A stretch of DNA of 64,000 bases from an uncultured Bacteroidota bacterium (GTDB lineage: Bacteria; Bacteroidota; Bacteroidia; Flavobacteriales; Flavobacteriaceae): the NCBI GenBank assembly GCA_902622595.1, contig CACNQM010000001.1:62001-126000 (forward strand), in the 5' to 3' direction. The position numbers were made by a program, and so were the translations under genes. Numbering within the stretch: position 1 is the first letter of the stretch; every line of letters begins with the position of its first letter. This document shows, one piece after another, positions 27,876 to 39,000 of this stretch. Under the pieces are notes generated by a model. It worked only from the letters and a program-made list of their open reading frames with translations. It was not told where the DNA came from and ran no database searches.

Positions 27876-29456
27876 TTATTTTCTCTTACTCTTTGATGCT
27901 AGAATCAATGCATTATATGCATTTACTATTTTACCTGTTTTTGAAATAGAATCAAGATAAATATCTTCTTTTTCATCATGATCTATTTTAATATCCACTT
28001 TTAAGCCACTTTCTAAAATTATACTTTTTAATTTTTGGGCTGTTATAGTTGGAAAATATGAAAGAATTAGAGATGCAACTCCTGACACAGCAGGGGCAGC
28101 CATAGAAGTTCCACTTAATGATTCATAATCATTTTCTGGTAAAAGAGAATAAACATTATAACCTGGTGCAAATACATCAACATTATCTGATCCATAATTA
28201 GAAAAGCTTGCAATCAGATTTTTATTATAATTTATTGTGCTTGCGCCAACAGTAATAAAATTATTTGAAAATTCATCTTTTCCCAGATACTGATCATTTG
28301 GATAATTTTCATTTTCAATAACATCTAGATCTTCAGCATCATTTCCTGCAGCATGAACTATCAGTACATTATTCTCGTCAGCGTATTTTATTGCATCGAT
28401 AACCCATTCAGGATTACTAGAATAGGATTTTCCAAAACTCATATTAATAATTCTGGCTCCGTTATCAACAGCATATCTTATTGCTAGAGCAATGTCTTTA
28501 TCATATTCATCACCGTTAGGAACAGCTCTTAACGCCATTATTTCTAGATTATTATTGACACCATTATTTCCAATATTATTATTTCTAATTCCAGCTATTA
28601 TACCAGCTACATGTGTGCCATGATTCTCAGATTTTTTAGAATGTAAAACTCGAGAATCTCCATAATTTGTATCATTGATATCATAAATATTATCTCCAAC
28701 TATATCCCTGCCATTAAAATTTATATTGTAGTGATAATTGATTTGATCAGAAAAGTATTCAATTCCTTCTTTTAGATAATCAACATCTACATCAATTGAG
28801 TTATAGTATTGAATCATTTTTTTTGACTCTAAAACTATGCTATCGTTTGTGATAATATTTTCAAGATCTTCATCAGAAAAAGAATCCTTTCCTAAGAATG
28901 TTTTTATCATTTCAGATGCATTTTCAATTTGGGATATTAAATTATTGTAAAAATCAATATTCTTCTTCCGGTCATCTAATTTTGATTTGATTGTTTTTTT
29001 AGCTGAATCATATCTTCGATTTTTATTCAAGTTATCTCTAATCAACCTTGTCATCTCAAGGGTTTCGTTATAGGATTCTCCTAAAAAATTCCAACCATTA
29101 ATATCATCAATAAACCCATTACCATCATCGTCAATATTATTATCAGGAATTTCATCTTTATTTACCCATATTACATCTTTGATATCTTCATGGTTTATAT
29201 CAATTCCAGCATCAATTACTGCAACAATAACTTTTTTGGCTTTTCTGCCTTTTAACAATTCATTATATGCTCTTTCTACACTCATCCCAGGAATAGAATC
29301 ATAATTTAGATCAAGATTATGCCAATTATTTCTTTGAGATTCATTAAATTTTTTATTTATCTCAGAACCTGAATAATTTAAATAACTATTATCAAACCTA
29401 ATTGAGCTACATGAATATGTTGTTATAAGAATTAAAATAAAAAGTATCTTCTTCAT
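27876..29456 (-). CDS. Subtilisin-like (S8) serine protease lipoprotein
   Basis: Catalytic triad AVIDAGIDINH / NHGTHVAGIIAG / LSGTSMAAPAVSG; lipoprotein signal MKKILFILILITTYSCSS at 29456. Frame stays open to an ATG at 29612. Confidence 0.88.
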   Translation of the reverse strand: MKKILFILILITTYSCSSIRFDNSYLNYSGSEINKKFNESQRNNWHNLDLNYDSIPGMSVERAYNELLKGRKAKKVIVAVIDAGIDINHEDIKDVIWVNKDEIPDNNIDDDGNGFIDDINGWNFLGESYNETLEMTRLIRDNLNKNRRYDSAKKTIKSKLDDRKKNIDFYNNLISQIENASEMIKTFLGKDSFSDEDLENIITNDSIVLESKKMIQYYNSIDVDVDYLKEGIEYFSDQINYHYNINFNGRDIVGDNIYDINDTNYGDSRVLHSKKSENHGTHVAGIIAGIRNNNIGNNGVNNNLEIMALRAVPNGDEYDKDIALAIRYAVDNGARIINMSFGKSYSSNPEWVIDAIKYADENNVLIVHAAGNDAEDLDVIENENYPNDQYLGKDEFSNNFITVGASTINYNKNLIASFSNYGSDNVDVFAPGYNVYSLLPENDYESLSGTSMAAPAVSGVASLILSYFPTITAQKLKSIILESGLKVDIKIDHDEKEDIYLDSISKTGKIVNAYNALILASKSKRK

Positions 29457-29643
29457 ATTTAACCAATTTTTTAATAATTTTTCCCTGAGTTTATCAAGCT
29501 TCATCTTCCTCCACCAAACTTTATTTTGTTCGTCTTGAGATTCTGCTCTATGAATTTTTTTATTAAGCTTATTTATCTTTTTTTTTAGGTATGATTTATC
29601 CATTTTTTTCATACCTATAATTTACAAAAATTGAATTTAAATT

Positions 29644-30000
29644 TTAACGAGATTTTCTGTTATCTATAAAACTTTTGATAAAAATAATCATTGCAATTGA
29701 CGATGTTGAGATCATTAAGATAACTCTAATCAATCCAATTCCTCCTCTTTCTAAAACACCTGGCAATACTTGGATGACTAATGCAAGTAAAATTAGTAAT
29801 GTAAATAAGACAACAAGATGAGCAGATAATTTTACTAGCTTTTCATTTGTAAGCATTGTTCCAAGAATGAGTAATATAATTCCGAAAAATGCTGGAATTA
29901 GAGCTGTAAATGAATTAGTGTCAACATATCCCCAAGCTGACATTGAGATAAGTGCGATTGAGTTAATTAGATTAAATTTTTGAATGCTTCCAATTTTCAT
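29644..30000 (-). CDS. Small membrane protein
   Basis: 118 aa, four hydrophobic segments. Confidence 0.6.
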   Translation of the reverse strand: MKIGSIQKFNLINSIALISMSAWGYVDTNSFTALIPAFFGIILLILGTMLTNEKLVKLSAHLVVLFTLLILLALVIQVLPGVLERGGIGLIRVILMISTSSIAMIIFIKSFIDNRKSR

Positions 30001-30047
30001 TTTATAGATATTTAGCTTTTAAGATCTGAGAATTCGCAGAATATACA

Positions 30048-30425
30048 TCAAGTAAATGATTTTTTTGAGGAATATGCTATTATAATACAGCTGATTAGCA
30101 TAACAGATGCTGGCATTGATTTAATTAGTTCATCTCCAACGCTAAAGTGCATGAAGATCGCAACTAACATCATTAACCCAATTCCGGATGCTGAAATCAA
30201 TCTTAATTTTTGAAAATAAAGACTAAGTATAAGAAGGATTGCAAGGCCTACCTTTATAATACCTATTGTTAAAAAATAGTCACCAAGACCATATACAACA
30301 AATTCTTCCATAAGACTGCTTGCATCACCTCCTCTGTAGGATGTTGATTTACCTGACCTAAATAGCCAAACATTTATAACTGTTAGACCTACGATTACTG
30401 ATAATATTTTACTTAATAGTTTCAT
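30048..30425 (-). CDS. Small membrane protein (DoxX-like topology)
   Basis: 125 aa, four hydrophobic segments; ATGA overlap with upstream gene. Confidence 0.55.
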   Translation of the reverse strand: MKLLSKILSVIVGLTVINVWLFRSGKSTSYRGGDASSLMEEFVVYGLGDYFLTIGIIKVGLAILLILSLYFQKLRLISASGIGLMMLVAIFMHFSVGDELIKSMPASVMLISCIIIAYSSKKSFT

Positions 30426-31489
30426 GATAATTTATTCCAAGATTTTAATAGAAGTTCCTTTGTTAAGTTAATTGCTTCGATTGGGTCTATGTTATCTTCA
30501 TATGAAGCTTGCTGTTCAACACTGATATAGCCAGAATAATTGGAATCTTTCACAACTTTCAACATTTTGGTATAGTCTATATCAAGGTCTTCTCCATTTT
30601 CATCAAAGCTATTAACCTTAGCACTTACAGCTTTTGCATATGGTAACAATTTTGAAACACCCTCATAAATGTCATACATTTTATCACATGTAGAGAAATA
30701 CATTGAAGTTGTTTTTACCTCTGGTTCATCATCTTTTTGATTATTATCTCTAAATCTAGAAATTAATTCTGAGCGATCTCTCTTTTTAAATGATTGACAC
30801 CAATTACCAAAATCAGCAAGAGTTCCAATGTTATCGTAATCAACTTTTTTAATAACATTTATTATGTAATCTGGATTTGCAGCATAACTTTCCCCACCAG
30901 ATCCACTATATGTTGTGTGATTCTCTATAATTACATTTATACCAAACGACTTAGCATACTCACAGAGTTTATTCAAACTTTCTACAGAATTATTTGTCCA
31001 ATCATTTAAAGAACCATCACTATCCAAATTAACTCTAATTGAATGACATCCCATCTCACTTGCACAATCGATCCATTTTTTATGATTTTCAACTGAATTA
31101 TCATTATACTTTCTGTCTTTATTTGCAAGATTACCTTCTCCATCCACCATAATTAATAAATTTTTTAAACCATAATCATTAGACCTTTTAAGAGATTCTT
31201 TTGCAACTTTTTTTGCTTCAGCTAATCCAAAACTACTATTAGGTTGAAAAAAATCACCTTTATACAAAACAGACATATACTCCAATCCTTGAAAGCCTAA
31301 TTTATGAGCGGTTTCTGCAAAAGAATAAACATCATATCCCTCCTGAGATGTATACCTTGCCAAAGAGAACTGGGCTAATGAAAGTTTATAAGGGAATGCA
31401 GAAAAATATTTGTATGGATTTATCGACCCCATTGTCCCTAATCCTAATGATGAAATAAAAACATTATTGATAAAATTCCTTCTTTTCAA
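30422..31489 (-). CDS. Sugar phosphate isomerase/epimerase family (AP endonuclease 2-like TIM barrel)
   Basis: Secreted-like N-terminus MKRRNFINNVFISSLGLGTM; GFQGLEYM, VIIENHTTYSGSGG, GTLADFGNW, YSGYISVE. Confidence 0.8.
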   Translation of the reverse strand: MKRRNFINNVFISSLGLGTMGSINPYKYFSAFPYKLSLAQFSLARYTSQEGYDVYSFAETAHKLGFQGLEYMSVLYKGDFFQPNSSFGLAEAKKVAKESLKRSNDYGLKNLLIMVDGEGNLANKDRKYNDNSVENHKKWIDCASEMGCHSIRVNLDSDGSLNDWTNNSVESLNKLCEYAKSFGINVIIENHTTYSGSGGESYAANPDYIINVIKKVDYDNIGTLADFGNWCQSFKKRDRSELISRFRDNNQKDDEPEVKTTSMYFSTCDKMYDIYEGVSKLLPYAKAVSAKVNSFDENGEDLDIDYTKMLKVVKDSNYSGYISVEQQASYEDNIDPIEAINLTKELLLKSWNKLS

Positions 31490-31585
31490 AGCATTGTATT
31501 TACTTATAAACTTAATAAATTTTATGATTTTTTCTAAACATCTAAAAAAAAAAAATAAATAAGTAATTTTCTAAGAAAAAAATTA

Positions 31586-31593
31586 TAAATTTG
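31586..31593 (+). promoter_or_regulatory. TAnnTTTG (-7) element upstream of tuf
   Basis: TAAATTTG followed by CAGC, 32 nt before tuf ATG. Confidence 0.45.
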
Positions 31594-31625
31594 CAGCTCG
31601 TAAAAAACAAGAAAAATATACTGTT

Positions 31626-32813
31626 ATGGCTAAAGAAACTTTTGACAGATCGAAACCCCATCTAAACATTGGTACAATCGGTCACGTTGACCACGGAAAA
31701 ACTACACTTACAGCTGCAATTACAAAGGTATTAGCAGATGCTGGATACTCTGAAGCAAGAAGCTTTGATTCAATTGATAACGCACCTGAAGAAAAAGAGC
31801 GTGGTATTACTATTAACACATCACATGTTGAATATCAAACAGCTAACCGTCACTATGCTCATGTAGACTGTCCTGGTCACGCTGATTATGTAAAAAACAT
31901 GGTAACTGGTGCTGCTCAAATGGATGGTGCTATATTAGTTGTTGCTGCAACTGATGGTCCAATGCCTCAAACTAGAGAGCACATCTTATTAGGAAGACAA
32001 GTTGGTGTTCCAAGAATTGTTGCTTTCTTAAATAAAGCTGACATGGTTGACGATGCTGAACTTCTCGAATTAGTTGAAATGGAGGTTAGAGATTTACTGT
32101 CTTTTTATGACTATGATGGAGATAATACTCCAGTAGTTCTTGGATCTGCTCTTGGAGCTCTAAATGGTGAGCAAAAATGGGTTGAAAGCGTAATGAAATT
32201 GATGGAGGGTGTTGATAGCTGGATTGAACTTCCCAAAAGAGATATAGACAAAGACTTTCTAATGCCTATTGAAGATGTATTCTCTATAACTGGTAGAGGT
32301 ACTGTAGCAACTGGAAGAATTGAATCCGGTATTGCTAACTCAGGTGATGAGGTTGATATTATAGGTATGGGTGCTGAAAAGCTAAAGTCTACAATAACAG
32401 GTATCGAGATGTTTAGAAAAATTCTTGATAAAGGAGAAGCTGGTGATAATGCTGGTATTCTTCTGAGAGGTATTGAAAAAACTGATATTTCAAGAGGTAT
32501 GGTTATTTGTAAACCAGGCTCTGTTACTCCTCACTCTAAGTTTAAGGCTGAGGTGTACATCTTGAAAAAAGAAGAAGGTGGTCGTCATACTCCATTCCAC
32601 AACAATTATCGCCCTCAGTTCTATGTTAGAACTACAGATGTTACAGGTAATATTGTGCTTCCAAGTGGTGTAGAGATGGTGATGCCAGGTGACAACTTAA
32701 CTATCGATGTTGAGTTAATATCACCTATTGCACTAAATGTTGGTTTAAGATTTGCAATCCGTGAAGGTGGAAGAACCGTCGGTGCAGGTCAGGTAACTGA
32801 ACTTTTAGACTAG
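31626..32813 (+). CDS. tuf: Elongation factor Tu
   Basis: [44 protein letters not shown]. Confidence 0.99.
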   Translation: MAKETFDRSKPHLNIGTIGHVDHGKTTLTAAITKVLADAGYSEARSFDSIDNAPEEKERGITINTSHVEYQTANRHYAHVDCPGHADYVKNMVTGAAQMDGAILVVAATDGPMPQTREHILLGRQVGVPRIVAFLNKADMVDDAELLELVEMEVRDLLSFYDYDGDNTPVVLGSALGALNGEQKWVESVMKLMEGVDSWIELPKRDIDKDFLMPIEDVFSITGRGTVATGRIESGIANSGDEVDIIGMGAEKLKSTITGIEMFRKILDKGEAGDNAGILLRGIEKTDISRGMVICKPGSVTPHSKFKAEVYILKKEEGGRHTPFHNNYRPQFYVRTTDVTGNIVLPSGVEMVMPGDNLTIDVELISPIALNVGLRFAIREGGRTVGAGQVTELLD

Positions 32814-32836
32814 TAAAACAAAGTTTAATTAACTCT

Positions 32837-32870
32837 AAGGGTGTCTTGCATTTTATGTTTGATACCTTTT
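32837..32870 (+). terminator. Possible weak terminator/processing hairpin between tuf and tRNA-Trp
   Basis: AAGGGTGTC ... GATACCTTTT can form a 9-bp stem with two G-U pairs and a long (about 16 nt) loop; short T tract. Confidence 0.35.
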
Positions 32871-32883
32871 GTGTAAAATATAA

Positions 32884-32956
32884 ACGGGTTTAGCTCAGTT
32901 GGTAGAGCACTGGTCTCCAAAACCAGGTGTCGGGAGTTCGAGTCTCTCAACCCGTG
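32884..32956 (+). tRNA. tRNA-Trp (anticodon CCA)
   Basis: Acceptor ACGGGTT/AACCCGT; anticodon loop CTCCAAA; located tuf-tRNA-Trp-secE. Confidence 0.96.
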
Positions 32957-32970
32957 CACAAATAAATACG

Positions 32971-33162
32971 ATGTCGATTATAAACTTTATAAAGGAATCT
33001 GTAACAGAACTGAGGGATAACGTCAAGTGGACACCCCGTTCAGAGTTGTTAAACCTATCTGCTTTAGTGATAGTTTTTTCAGTGATCTTTTCATTAGTAA
33101 TATGGGGTGCTGATTCAGTTCTCTCTAGAATAGTTAAACTTTATTTTAATTTAATAGGATAG
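32971..33162 (+). CDS. secE: Preprotein translocase subunit SecE
   Basis: MSIINFIKESVTELRDNVKWTPRSELLNLS...; ATG 32971, not the longer ORF that runs through the tRNA. Confidence 0.93.
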   Translation: MSIINFIKESVTELRDNVKWTPRSELLNLSALVIVFSVIFSLVIWGADSVLSRIVKLYFNLIG

Positions 33163-33714
33163 ATGGTGGAAGTAGCAGAAAAAAAATGGTATGTAATTAG
33201 AGTGGTCACTGGTCAAGAGGTCAAGATAAAAGATTATATAATGACTGAAGTTTCCAGAGTCTCTCTTGGTAAGCAGATCGAAGAAATGCTTGTTCCAACT
33301 GAAAAAGTTGTTCAAATAAGAAAAGGTAAAAAGATTTCTAAGGAAAAGACATATTTTCCTGGCTACATAATGATGAAAGCAGATATCTCTGGAGAAATTT
33401 TACATGTGATTAAATCAGTATCAAATGTTTTAGGCTTTCTGGGAGAAACTAAAGGAGGTGAGCCTATACCACTAAGACAGTCAGAGGTAAACAGAATGCT
33501 TGGAAAAGTCGATGAATTAGCAATTTCAGGTGAGCAGATTAATATTCCTTTTACTGTAGGTGAAAGTGTTAAAGTTATTGATGGTCCTTTTAATGGTTTT
33601 ACAGGTTCAATAGATAATGTAAATGAAGAGAAAAGAAAACTTGAAGTTATGGTAAAAATTTTTGGAAGAAAGACTCCATTAGAATTAAGTTACATGCAAG
33701 TTGAAAAATTATAA
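33163..33714 (+). CDS. nusG: Transcription termination/antitermination protein NusG
   Basis: [33 protein letters not shown]. Confidence 0.97.
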   Translation: MVEVAEKKWYVIRVVTGQEVKIKDYIMTEVSRVSLGKQIEEMLVPTEKVVQIRKGKKISKEKTYFPGYIMMKADISGEILHVIKSVSNVLGFLGETKGGEPIPLRQSEVNRMLGKVDELAISGEQINIPFTVGESVKVIDGPFNGFTGSIDNVNEEKRKLEVMVKIFGRKTPLELSYMQVEKL

Positions 33715-33716
33715 TT

Positions 33717-34160
33717 ATGGCAAAGGAAGTTGATAAAGTATTAAAATTGCAAATTAGAGGTGGAGCAGCAAACCCATCTCCACCAGTAGGTCCTGCTCTT
33801 GGTGCTGCTGGAGTTAATATTATGGAATTTTGTAAACAATTTAATTCGAGAAGTCAAGATAAACCTGGAAAGGTACTGCCTGTTGTTATTAATGTTTATA
33901 AAGATAAGAGTTTTGAGTTTGTTATAAAAACTCCCCCTGCAGCTGTTCAATTATTAGAAGCTGCAAAAAAGAAAAAAGGCTCTGGTGAACCTAATAGGGA
34001 TAAGGTTGCTACTGTATCTTGGGACCAGGTTAAAAAAATAGCAGAAGATAAGATGATAGATTTAAACGCTTTTACAGTTGAATCAGCTATGAAAATGGTT
34101 GCTGGTACAGCAAGATCAATGGGTATTAAAGTAAATGGAGGAGAACCTCCAGTAAAATAA
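33717..34160 (+). CDS. rplK: 50S ribosomal protein uL11
   Basis: [26 protein letters not shown]. Confidence 0.98.
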   Translation: MAKEVDKVLKLQIRGGAANPSPPVGPALGAAGVNIMEFCKQFNSRSQDKPGKVLPVVINVYKDKSFEFVIKTPPAAVQLLEAAKKKKGSGEPNRDKVATVSWDQVKKIAEDKMIDLNAFTVESAMKMVAGTARSMGIKVNGGEPPVK

Positions 34161-34162
34161 AT

Positions 34163-34852
34163 ATGGTAAAATTATCAAAAAATAGAAAGATTTCACTTGA
34201 AAAGATTGATGTTGAAAAGTCATATAGTCTTGATGAAGCTTCTGCTCTTGTAAAAGAAGTTACAACCACCAAATTTGATTCTTCGGTAGATCTTGCTATT
34301 AGACTTGGAGTAGACCCGAAAAAGGCAAATGAAATGGTTAGAGGAGTAGTGTCTTTACCGCATGGAACTGGAAAATCCTTAAAGCTTCTGGCGTTAGTAA
34401 CACCTGACAAAGAAGAAGAAGCAAAAAAAGCTGGAGCTGATCTAGTTGGATTAGATGATTATATAGAAAAAATTAAAAAAGGTTGGGTTGATGTTGATGC
34501 TATTGTAACCATGCCAAGTATTATGGGTAAACTAGGACCTCTTGGTAAAGTTCTAGGCCCTAGAGGACTTATGCCAAACCCAAAGACTGGAACTGTAACT
34601 ATGGACATTGCAAAGGCAGTGTCTGATATAAAAGGTGGAAAAATCGATTTTAAAGTAGATAAGACTGGAATTATCCATGCCTCTGTTGGAAAAGTTTCTT
34701 TCACTGCAGATAAAATTAAAGATAACGCTAATGAGTTAATTAAGACAATTATCAAACTAAAGCCTTCAGGTGCGAAGGGTACATATATCAAGAGTATCTC
34801 AATGTCAAGTACAATGAGTCCTGGTATAGCTATTGAGTCTAAATTTGAATAA
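34163..34852 (+). CDS. rplA: 50S ribosomal protein uL1
   Basis: [20 protein letters not shown]. Confidence 0.98.
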   Translation: MVKLSKNRKISLEKIDVEKSYSLDEASALVKEVTTTKFDSSVDLAIRLGVDPKKANEMVRGVVSLPHGTGKSLKLLALVTPDKEEEAKKAGADLVGLDDYIEKIKKGWVDVDAIVTMPSIMGKLGPLGKVLGPRGLMPNPKTGTVTMDIAKAVSDIKGGKIDFKVDKTGIIHASVGKVSFTADKIKDNANELIKTIIKLKPSGAKGTYIKSISMSSTMSPGIAIESKFE

Positions 34853-34860
34853 TATTAAAA

Positions 34861-35520
34861 ATGAATAAAGAAGAAAAAGTTAAAGTTGTTGAGGAACTTA
34901 AAGGCCAATTATCCGATTATAAGTCAATATATCTTACGGATATAGCAGGTCTTGATGCTTTACAAACAAGTAAGCTTAGAAGAGAATGTTTTAATTCTGA
35001 CGTTAAGCTTTCGGTTGTTAAAAATACTTTTCTTCAAAGAGCTATGAGTGAATCTGAAAATGACTTTGGAGAACTTAAAGATCTTTTAAAAGGAAACACA
35101 ACTATAATGCTTTCAAAAACTGGAAATACTCCAGCTAAGGTTATCAAAAAGTTTAGAAAAGATGGTGATAAGCCAATTTTAAAAGGTGCGTTTGTTGATG
35201 AGACAATTTATATTGGAGATGAACATATAGAAGAATTATTTAACTTAAAGTCAAAAGAAGAAGTTTTAGGAGAAATTATTTCAATTCTTCAGTCACCAGC
35301 TAAGAATGTTATCTCTGCATTAAAATCAAGTAGTGGAAAAATTGCAGGTTTAGTTAAAACACTAACTGAAAATCCTGTAGGGGAAGCAAAGGCAGAAGAG
35401 CCAGCTTCAGAGGAAGCTAAAGTAGAAGAGCCAGCTTCAGAGGAAGCAAAGGCAGAAGATGAAACAGAAAAAAAAGAGGAACAAACCTCTGAGGGTGAAT
35501 CAAAAGATGAATCCAAATAA
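34861..35520 (+). CDS. rplJ: 50S ribosomal protein uL10 with acidic Ala/Glu-rich tail
   Basis: LRRECFNSDVKLSVVKNTFLQRAM; operon position; C-terminal [10 protein letters not shown] repeats. Confidence 0.95.
   Translation: MNKEEKVKVVEELKGQLSDYKSIYLTDIAGLDALQTSKLRRECFNSDVKLSVVKNTFLQRAMSESENDFGELKDLLKGNTTIMLSKTGNTPAKVIKKFRKDGDKPILKGAFVDETIYIGDEHIEELFNLKSKEEVLGEIISILQSPAKNVISALKSSSGKIAGLVKTLTENPVGEAKAEEPASEEAKVEEPASEEAKAEDETEKKEEQTSEGESKDESK
35383..35460 (+). repeat. 30-bp tandem repeat (2.6 units) in rplJ 3' end
   Basis: GAAGCAAAGGCAGAAGAGCCAGCTTCAGAG / GAAGCTAAAGTAGAAGAGCCAGCTTCAGAG / GAAGCAAAGGCAGAAGAT. Confidence 0.9.
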
Positions 35521-35561
35521 AAATTAAGTGTAATAATAATTAATAATTAAAAACTCTAATA

Positions 35562-35945
35562 ATGGCAGATCTAAAAAAAGTCGCAGAACAGTTAGTTGGT
35601 TTAACGGTTAAAGAAGTTAACGAACTGGCTGATATTCTTAAAGATGAATATGGTATCGAACCTGCAGCAGCAGCAGCAGCAGTGGCGGTAGCAGCAGGTC
35701 CTAGTGCAGGTGGAGGAGATGCAGCTGAAACAAAATCAGAATTTGATGTTGTTTTAAAATCAGCTGGTGGCTCAAAACTAGCAGTAGTTAAATTGGTCAA
35801 GGAGTTAACTGGATTGGGGCTTAAAGAAGCTAAAGATTTAGTTGATAATACTCCTAGCTCAATTAAAGAAGCAGTATCAAAAGACGATGCTGAGGGACTA
35901 AAGAAATCACTTGAAGAAGCTGGAGCTGAGGTTGAACTTAAGTAA
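35562..35945 (+). CDS. rplL: 50S ribosomal protein bL12
   Basis: [41 protein letters not shown]. Confidence 0.98.
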   Translation: MADLKKVAEQLVGLTVKEVNELADILKDEYGIEPAAAAAAVAVAAGPSAGGGDAAETKSEFDVVLKSAGGSKLAVVKLVKELTGLGLKEAKDLVDNTPSSIKEAVSKDDAEGLKKSLEEAGAEVELK

Positions 35946-35965
35946 GTTAATATAACTTCATTTTT

Positions 35966-35996
35966 TAGGCTTTTAGAATTTATATCTAAAGGCCTA
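35966..35996 (+). promoter_or_regulatory. rplL-rpoB intergenic hairpin
   Basis: TAGGCTTTTAGA-ATTTATA-TCTAAAGGCCTA: 12-bp stem (one G-U), 7-nt loop, no 3' U tract. Confidence 0.75.
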
Positions 35997-36022
35997 TACT
36001 TGTTTAAACAAAACTCTAAAAT

Positions 36023-39000
36023 ATGACTAATAATAAATTGAGAACAAATTTTTCTAATACCAAAACTGCAAACGTAGAAACTGACTTTTTAGATATTCAG
36101 ATAAAGTCATTTCAAGATTTTTTCCAACTCGAAACAAAGTCTGATGAAAGAGTTGAGGAAGGTCTATTTAACACATTCAAAGAAAATTTTCCAATTACTG
36201 ACGCTAGAAATCAGTTCGTACTTGAGTTTTTAGATTACTTTGTTGACCCACCAAGATATTCTATGCATGAGTGTATTCAAAGAGGATTAAGTTATTCAGT
36301 TCCCTTAAAAGCAAGACTTAAGCTCTATTGTACAGATGATGAACATGAGGACTTTGAAACTATAGTACAAGATGTATTTTTAGGATCTATACCTTACATG
36401 ACTCCAAGTGGAACTTTCATAATTAATGGTGCTGAGAGAGTTGTAGTTTCTCAGCTTCATAGATCCCCTGGTGTATTTTTTGGTCAATCTTTTCATGCTA
36501 ACGGAACTAAACTTTATTCTGCAAGGGTTATCCCTTTCAAAGGCTCTTGGATTGAATTTGCTACTGACATTAATAATGTAATGTATGCATATATTGATAG
36601 AAAGAAAAAATTACCTGTTACAACATTATTTAGAGCTATTGGATATCAGGGTGATAAAGAGATATTAGAAATTTTTGACTTAGCTGAAGAAATAAAAGTT
36701 ACAAAAGCAGGTCTTAAAAAAGCATTAAACAGAAAATTAGCAGCTAGAGTTTTAAGAACATGGCACGAGGATTTTGTTGATGAGGATACTGGTGAAGTTA
36801 TTTCAATAGAAAGAAATGAAATAATTATTGATAGAGATACTGTAATTGAAAAAGACCATATTGAACAGATACTAGACGCTGATGTCAAAACAATATTGAT
36901 TCATAAAGAAGATGCACAAAATTCTGATTACGCTATTATATATAATACTCTTCAAAAAGATCAAACAAACACTGAAAAAGAAGCAGTTGAATATATTTAT
37001 AGGCAATTGAGAAATGCTGAACCACCAGATGAAGAGACAGCCAGAGGTATCATTGATAAATTATTCTTTTCTGACCAGAGGTATAATTTAGGAGAGGTAG
37101 GAAGATACAGAATGAATAAGAAGTTAAATCTCGACGTCGATATGGAAGAGAGAACTTTAACAAGGCTTGATATTACAACAATTATCAAATATCTGATAGA
37201 GTTGATTAACTCTAAGGCAGAAATCGATGATATTGATCACCTTTCTAATAGAAGAGTTAGGACGGTAGGTGAGCAGCTTTCATCTCAATTTGGTGTTGGA
37301 CTTGCAAGAATGGCTAGAACCATAAGAGAAAGAATGAATGTCAGAGACAATGAAGTATTTACACCAATTGACTTAATTAATGCAAAAACTTTGTCTTCTG
37401 TAATTAATACTTTTTTTGGTACAAATCAACTTTCCCAGTTTATGGATCAGACAAATCCACTTGCAGAGATTACACACAAAAGAAGACTTTCTGCTCTTGG
37501 TCCTGGAGGTTTATCAAGAGAAAGAGCAGGGTTTGAGGTTAGAGATGTCCATTACACTCATTATGGGAGATTATGTCCAATTGAAACTCCCGAAGGTCCA
37601 AACATAGGGCTTATTTCATCTTTGTCTGTGTATGCAAGAGTTAATAATCTTGGATTTATTGAGACACCATACAGACAAGTAAAAAATGGAAAAATTGACC
37701 TTAATAATATAACTTATTTGTCTGCAGAGGAAGAAGAAAACAAGCTTATAGCTCAAGCTAACATCGATTATGATGGTTCTGGTAAAATTAAATCTGAAAA
37801 AGTAATTGCAAGAGATCAAGCAGATTTTCCTGTTGTTACTCCAGATAATATAAATTATACTGATATAGCTCCAAATCAAATTGCATCAATTTCAGCCTCT
37901 TTAATTCCTTTCTTAGAACACGATGATGCTAACCGTGCATTAATGGGATCAAATATGATGCGTCAAGCTGTACCTCTTTTAAAGCCGGAATCTCCCATAG
38001 TTGGAACTGGACTAGAGAGATCAGTTGCTACTGATTCAAGAGTTCTTATAAATGCAGAGCGAGATGGTGTTGTTGATTATGTAGATGCTAATAAAATTGT
38101 AATTAAATACAAGCTTTCTAGTGAAGAAAAATTATTAAATTTTGAAGATGATACAAAGGTTTACGATCTTATTAAATTCCAAAAAACAAATCAAGGTTCG
38201 TGTATTAATTTAAAACCAATTGTAAGTAAAGGCGATCTAGTTACAAAAGGTCAAGTTCTTTGTGAGGGATATGCTACTCAAAACGGAGAATTAGCTCTCG
38301 GGAGAAACCTCAAAGTTGCATTTATGCCATGGAAAGGATATAATTTTGAAGATGCAATTGTTATATCTGAGAAAGTTGTGAGAGAAGATATATTTACTTC
38401 AATACATATAGATGAATATTCAATAGATGTAAGAGACACAAAGTTAGGGACCGAGGAGCTCACTGATGACATCCCAAATGTTAGCGAGGAGGCAACAAAA
38501 GAACTTGACGAAAATGGGATGATCAGAGTAGGGGCAGATGTGACCCCGGGTGACATTCTGATTGGTAAAATAACTCCAAAAGGTGAATCTGATCCAACAC
38601 CAGAAGAAAAATTACTTAGAGCAATATTTGGAGATAAAGCTGGAGATGTTAAAGATGCATCATTGAAAGCTCCGCCATCTCTTAATGGAATTGTTATTGA
38701 CAAGAAATTATTTGTTAGATCATTTAAGGATAAGAGAAGAAGATCTCAAGATAAAGTTGATCTAGAGTTATTAGAAACCAAGTATGATAAAATTCTTGAA
38801 GATCTTAGGCTTAAACTTGTTGATAAGCTTTCATCTGTTGTTAATGGAAAGACTTGTCAAGGTGTATTCAATGACCTTGGTGAAGAAGTCCTTGTAAAAG
38901 GAAAGAAATTTACTAATAAGATGTTAGCTAACATTGAAGACTATACTCATTTAACAAAGGGAGTATGGACGACATCAGATAACCTGAACGCTACAATTTC

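Noticed and set aside
32899-32970. Longer secE ORF starting at 32899
   Set aside because: The extra N-terminus (MVEHWSPKPGVGSSSLSTRAQIN) is translated tRNA-Trp sequence; ATG 32971 is the real start.
35289-35800. Antisense ORFs opposite rplJ/rplL (35289-35516 and 35540-35800, minus)
   Set aside because: Low-complexity Ser/Ala translations that arise from the GC-richer repeat and Ala-rich sense codons; shadows of well-supported genes.
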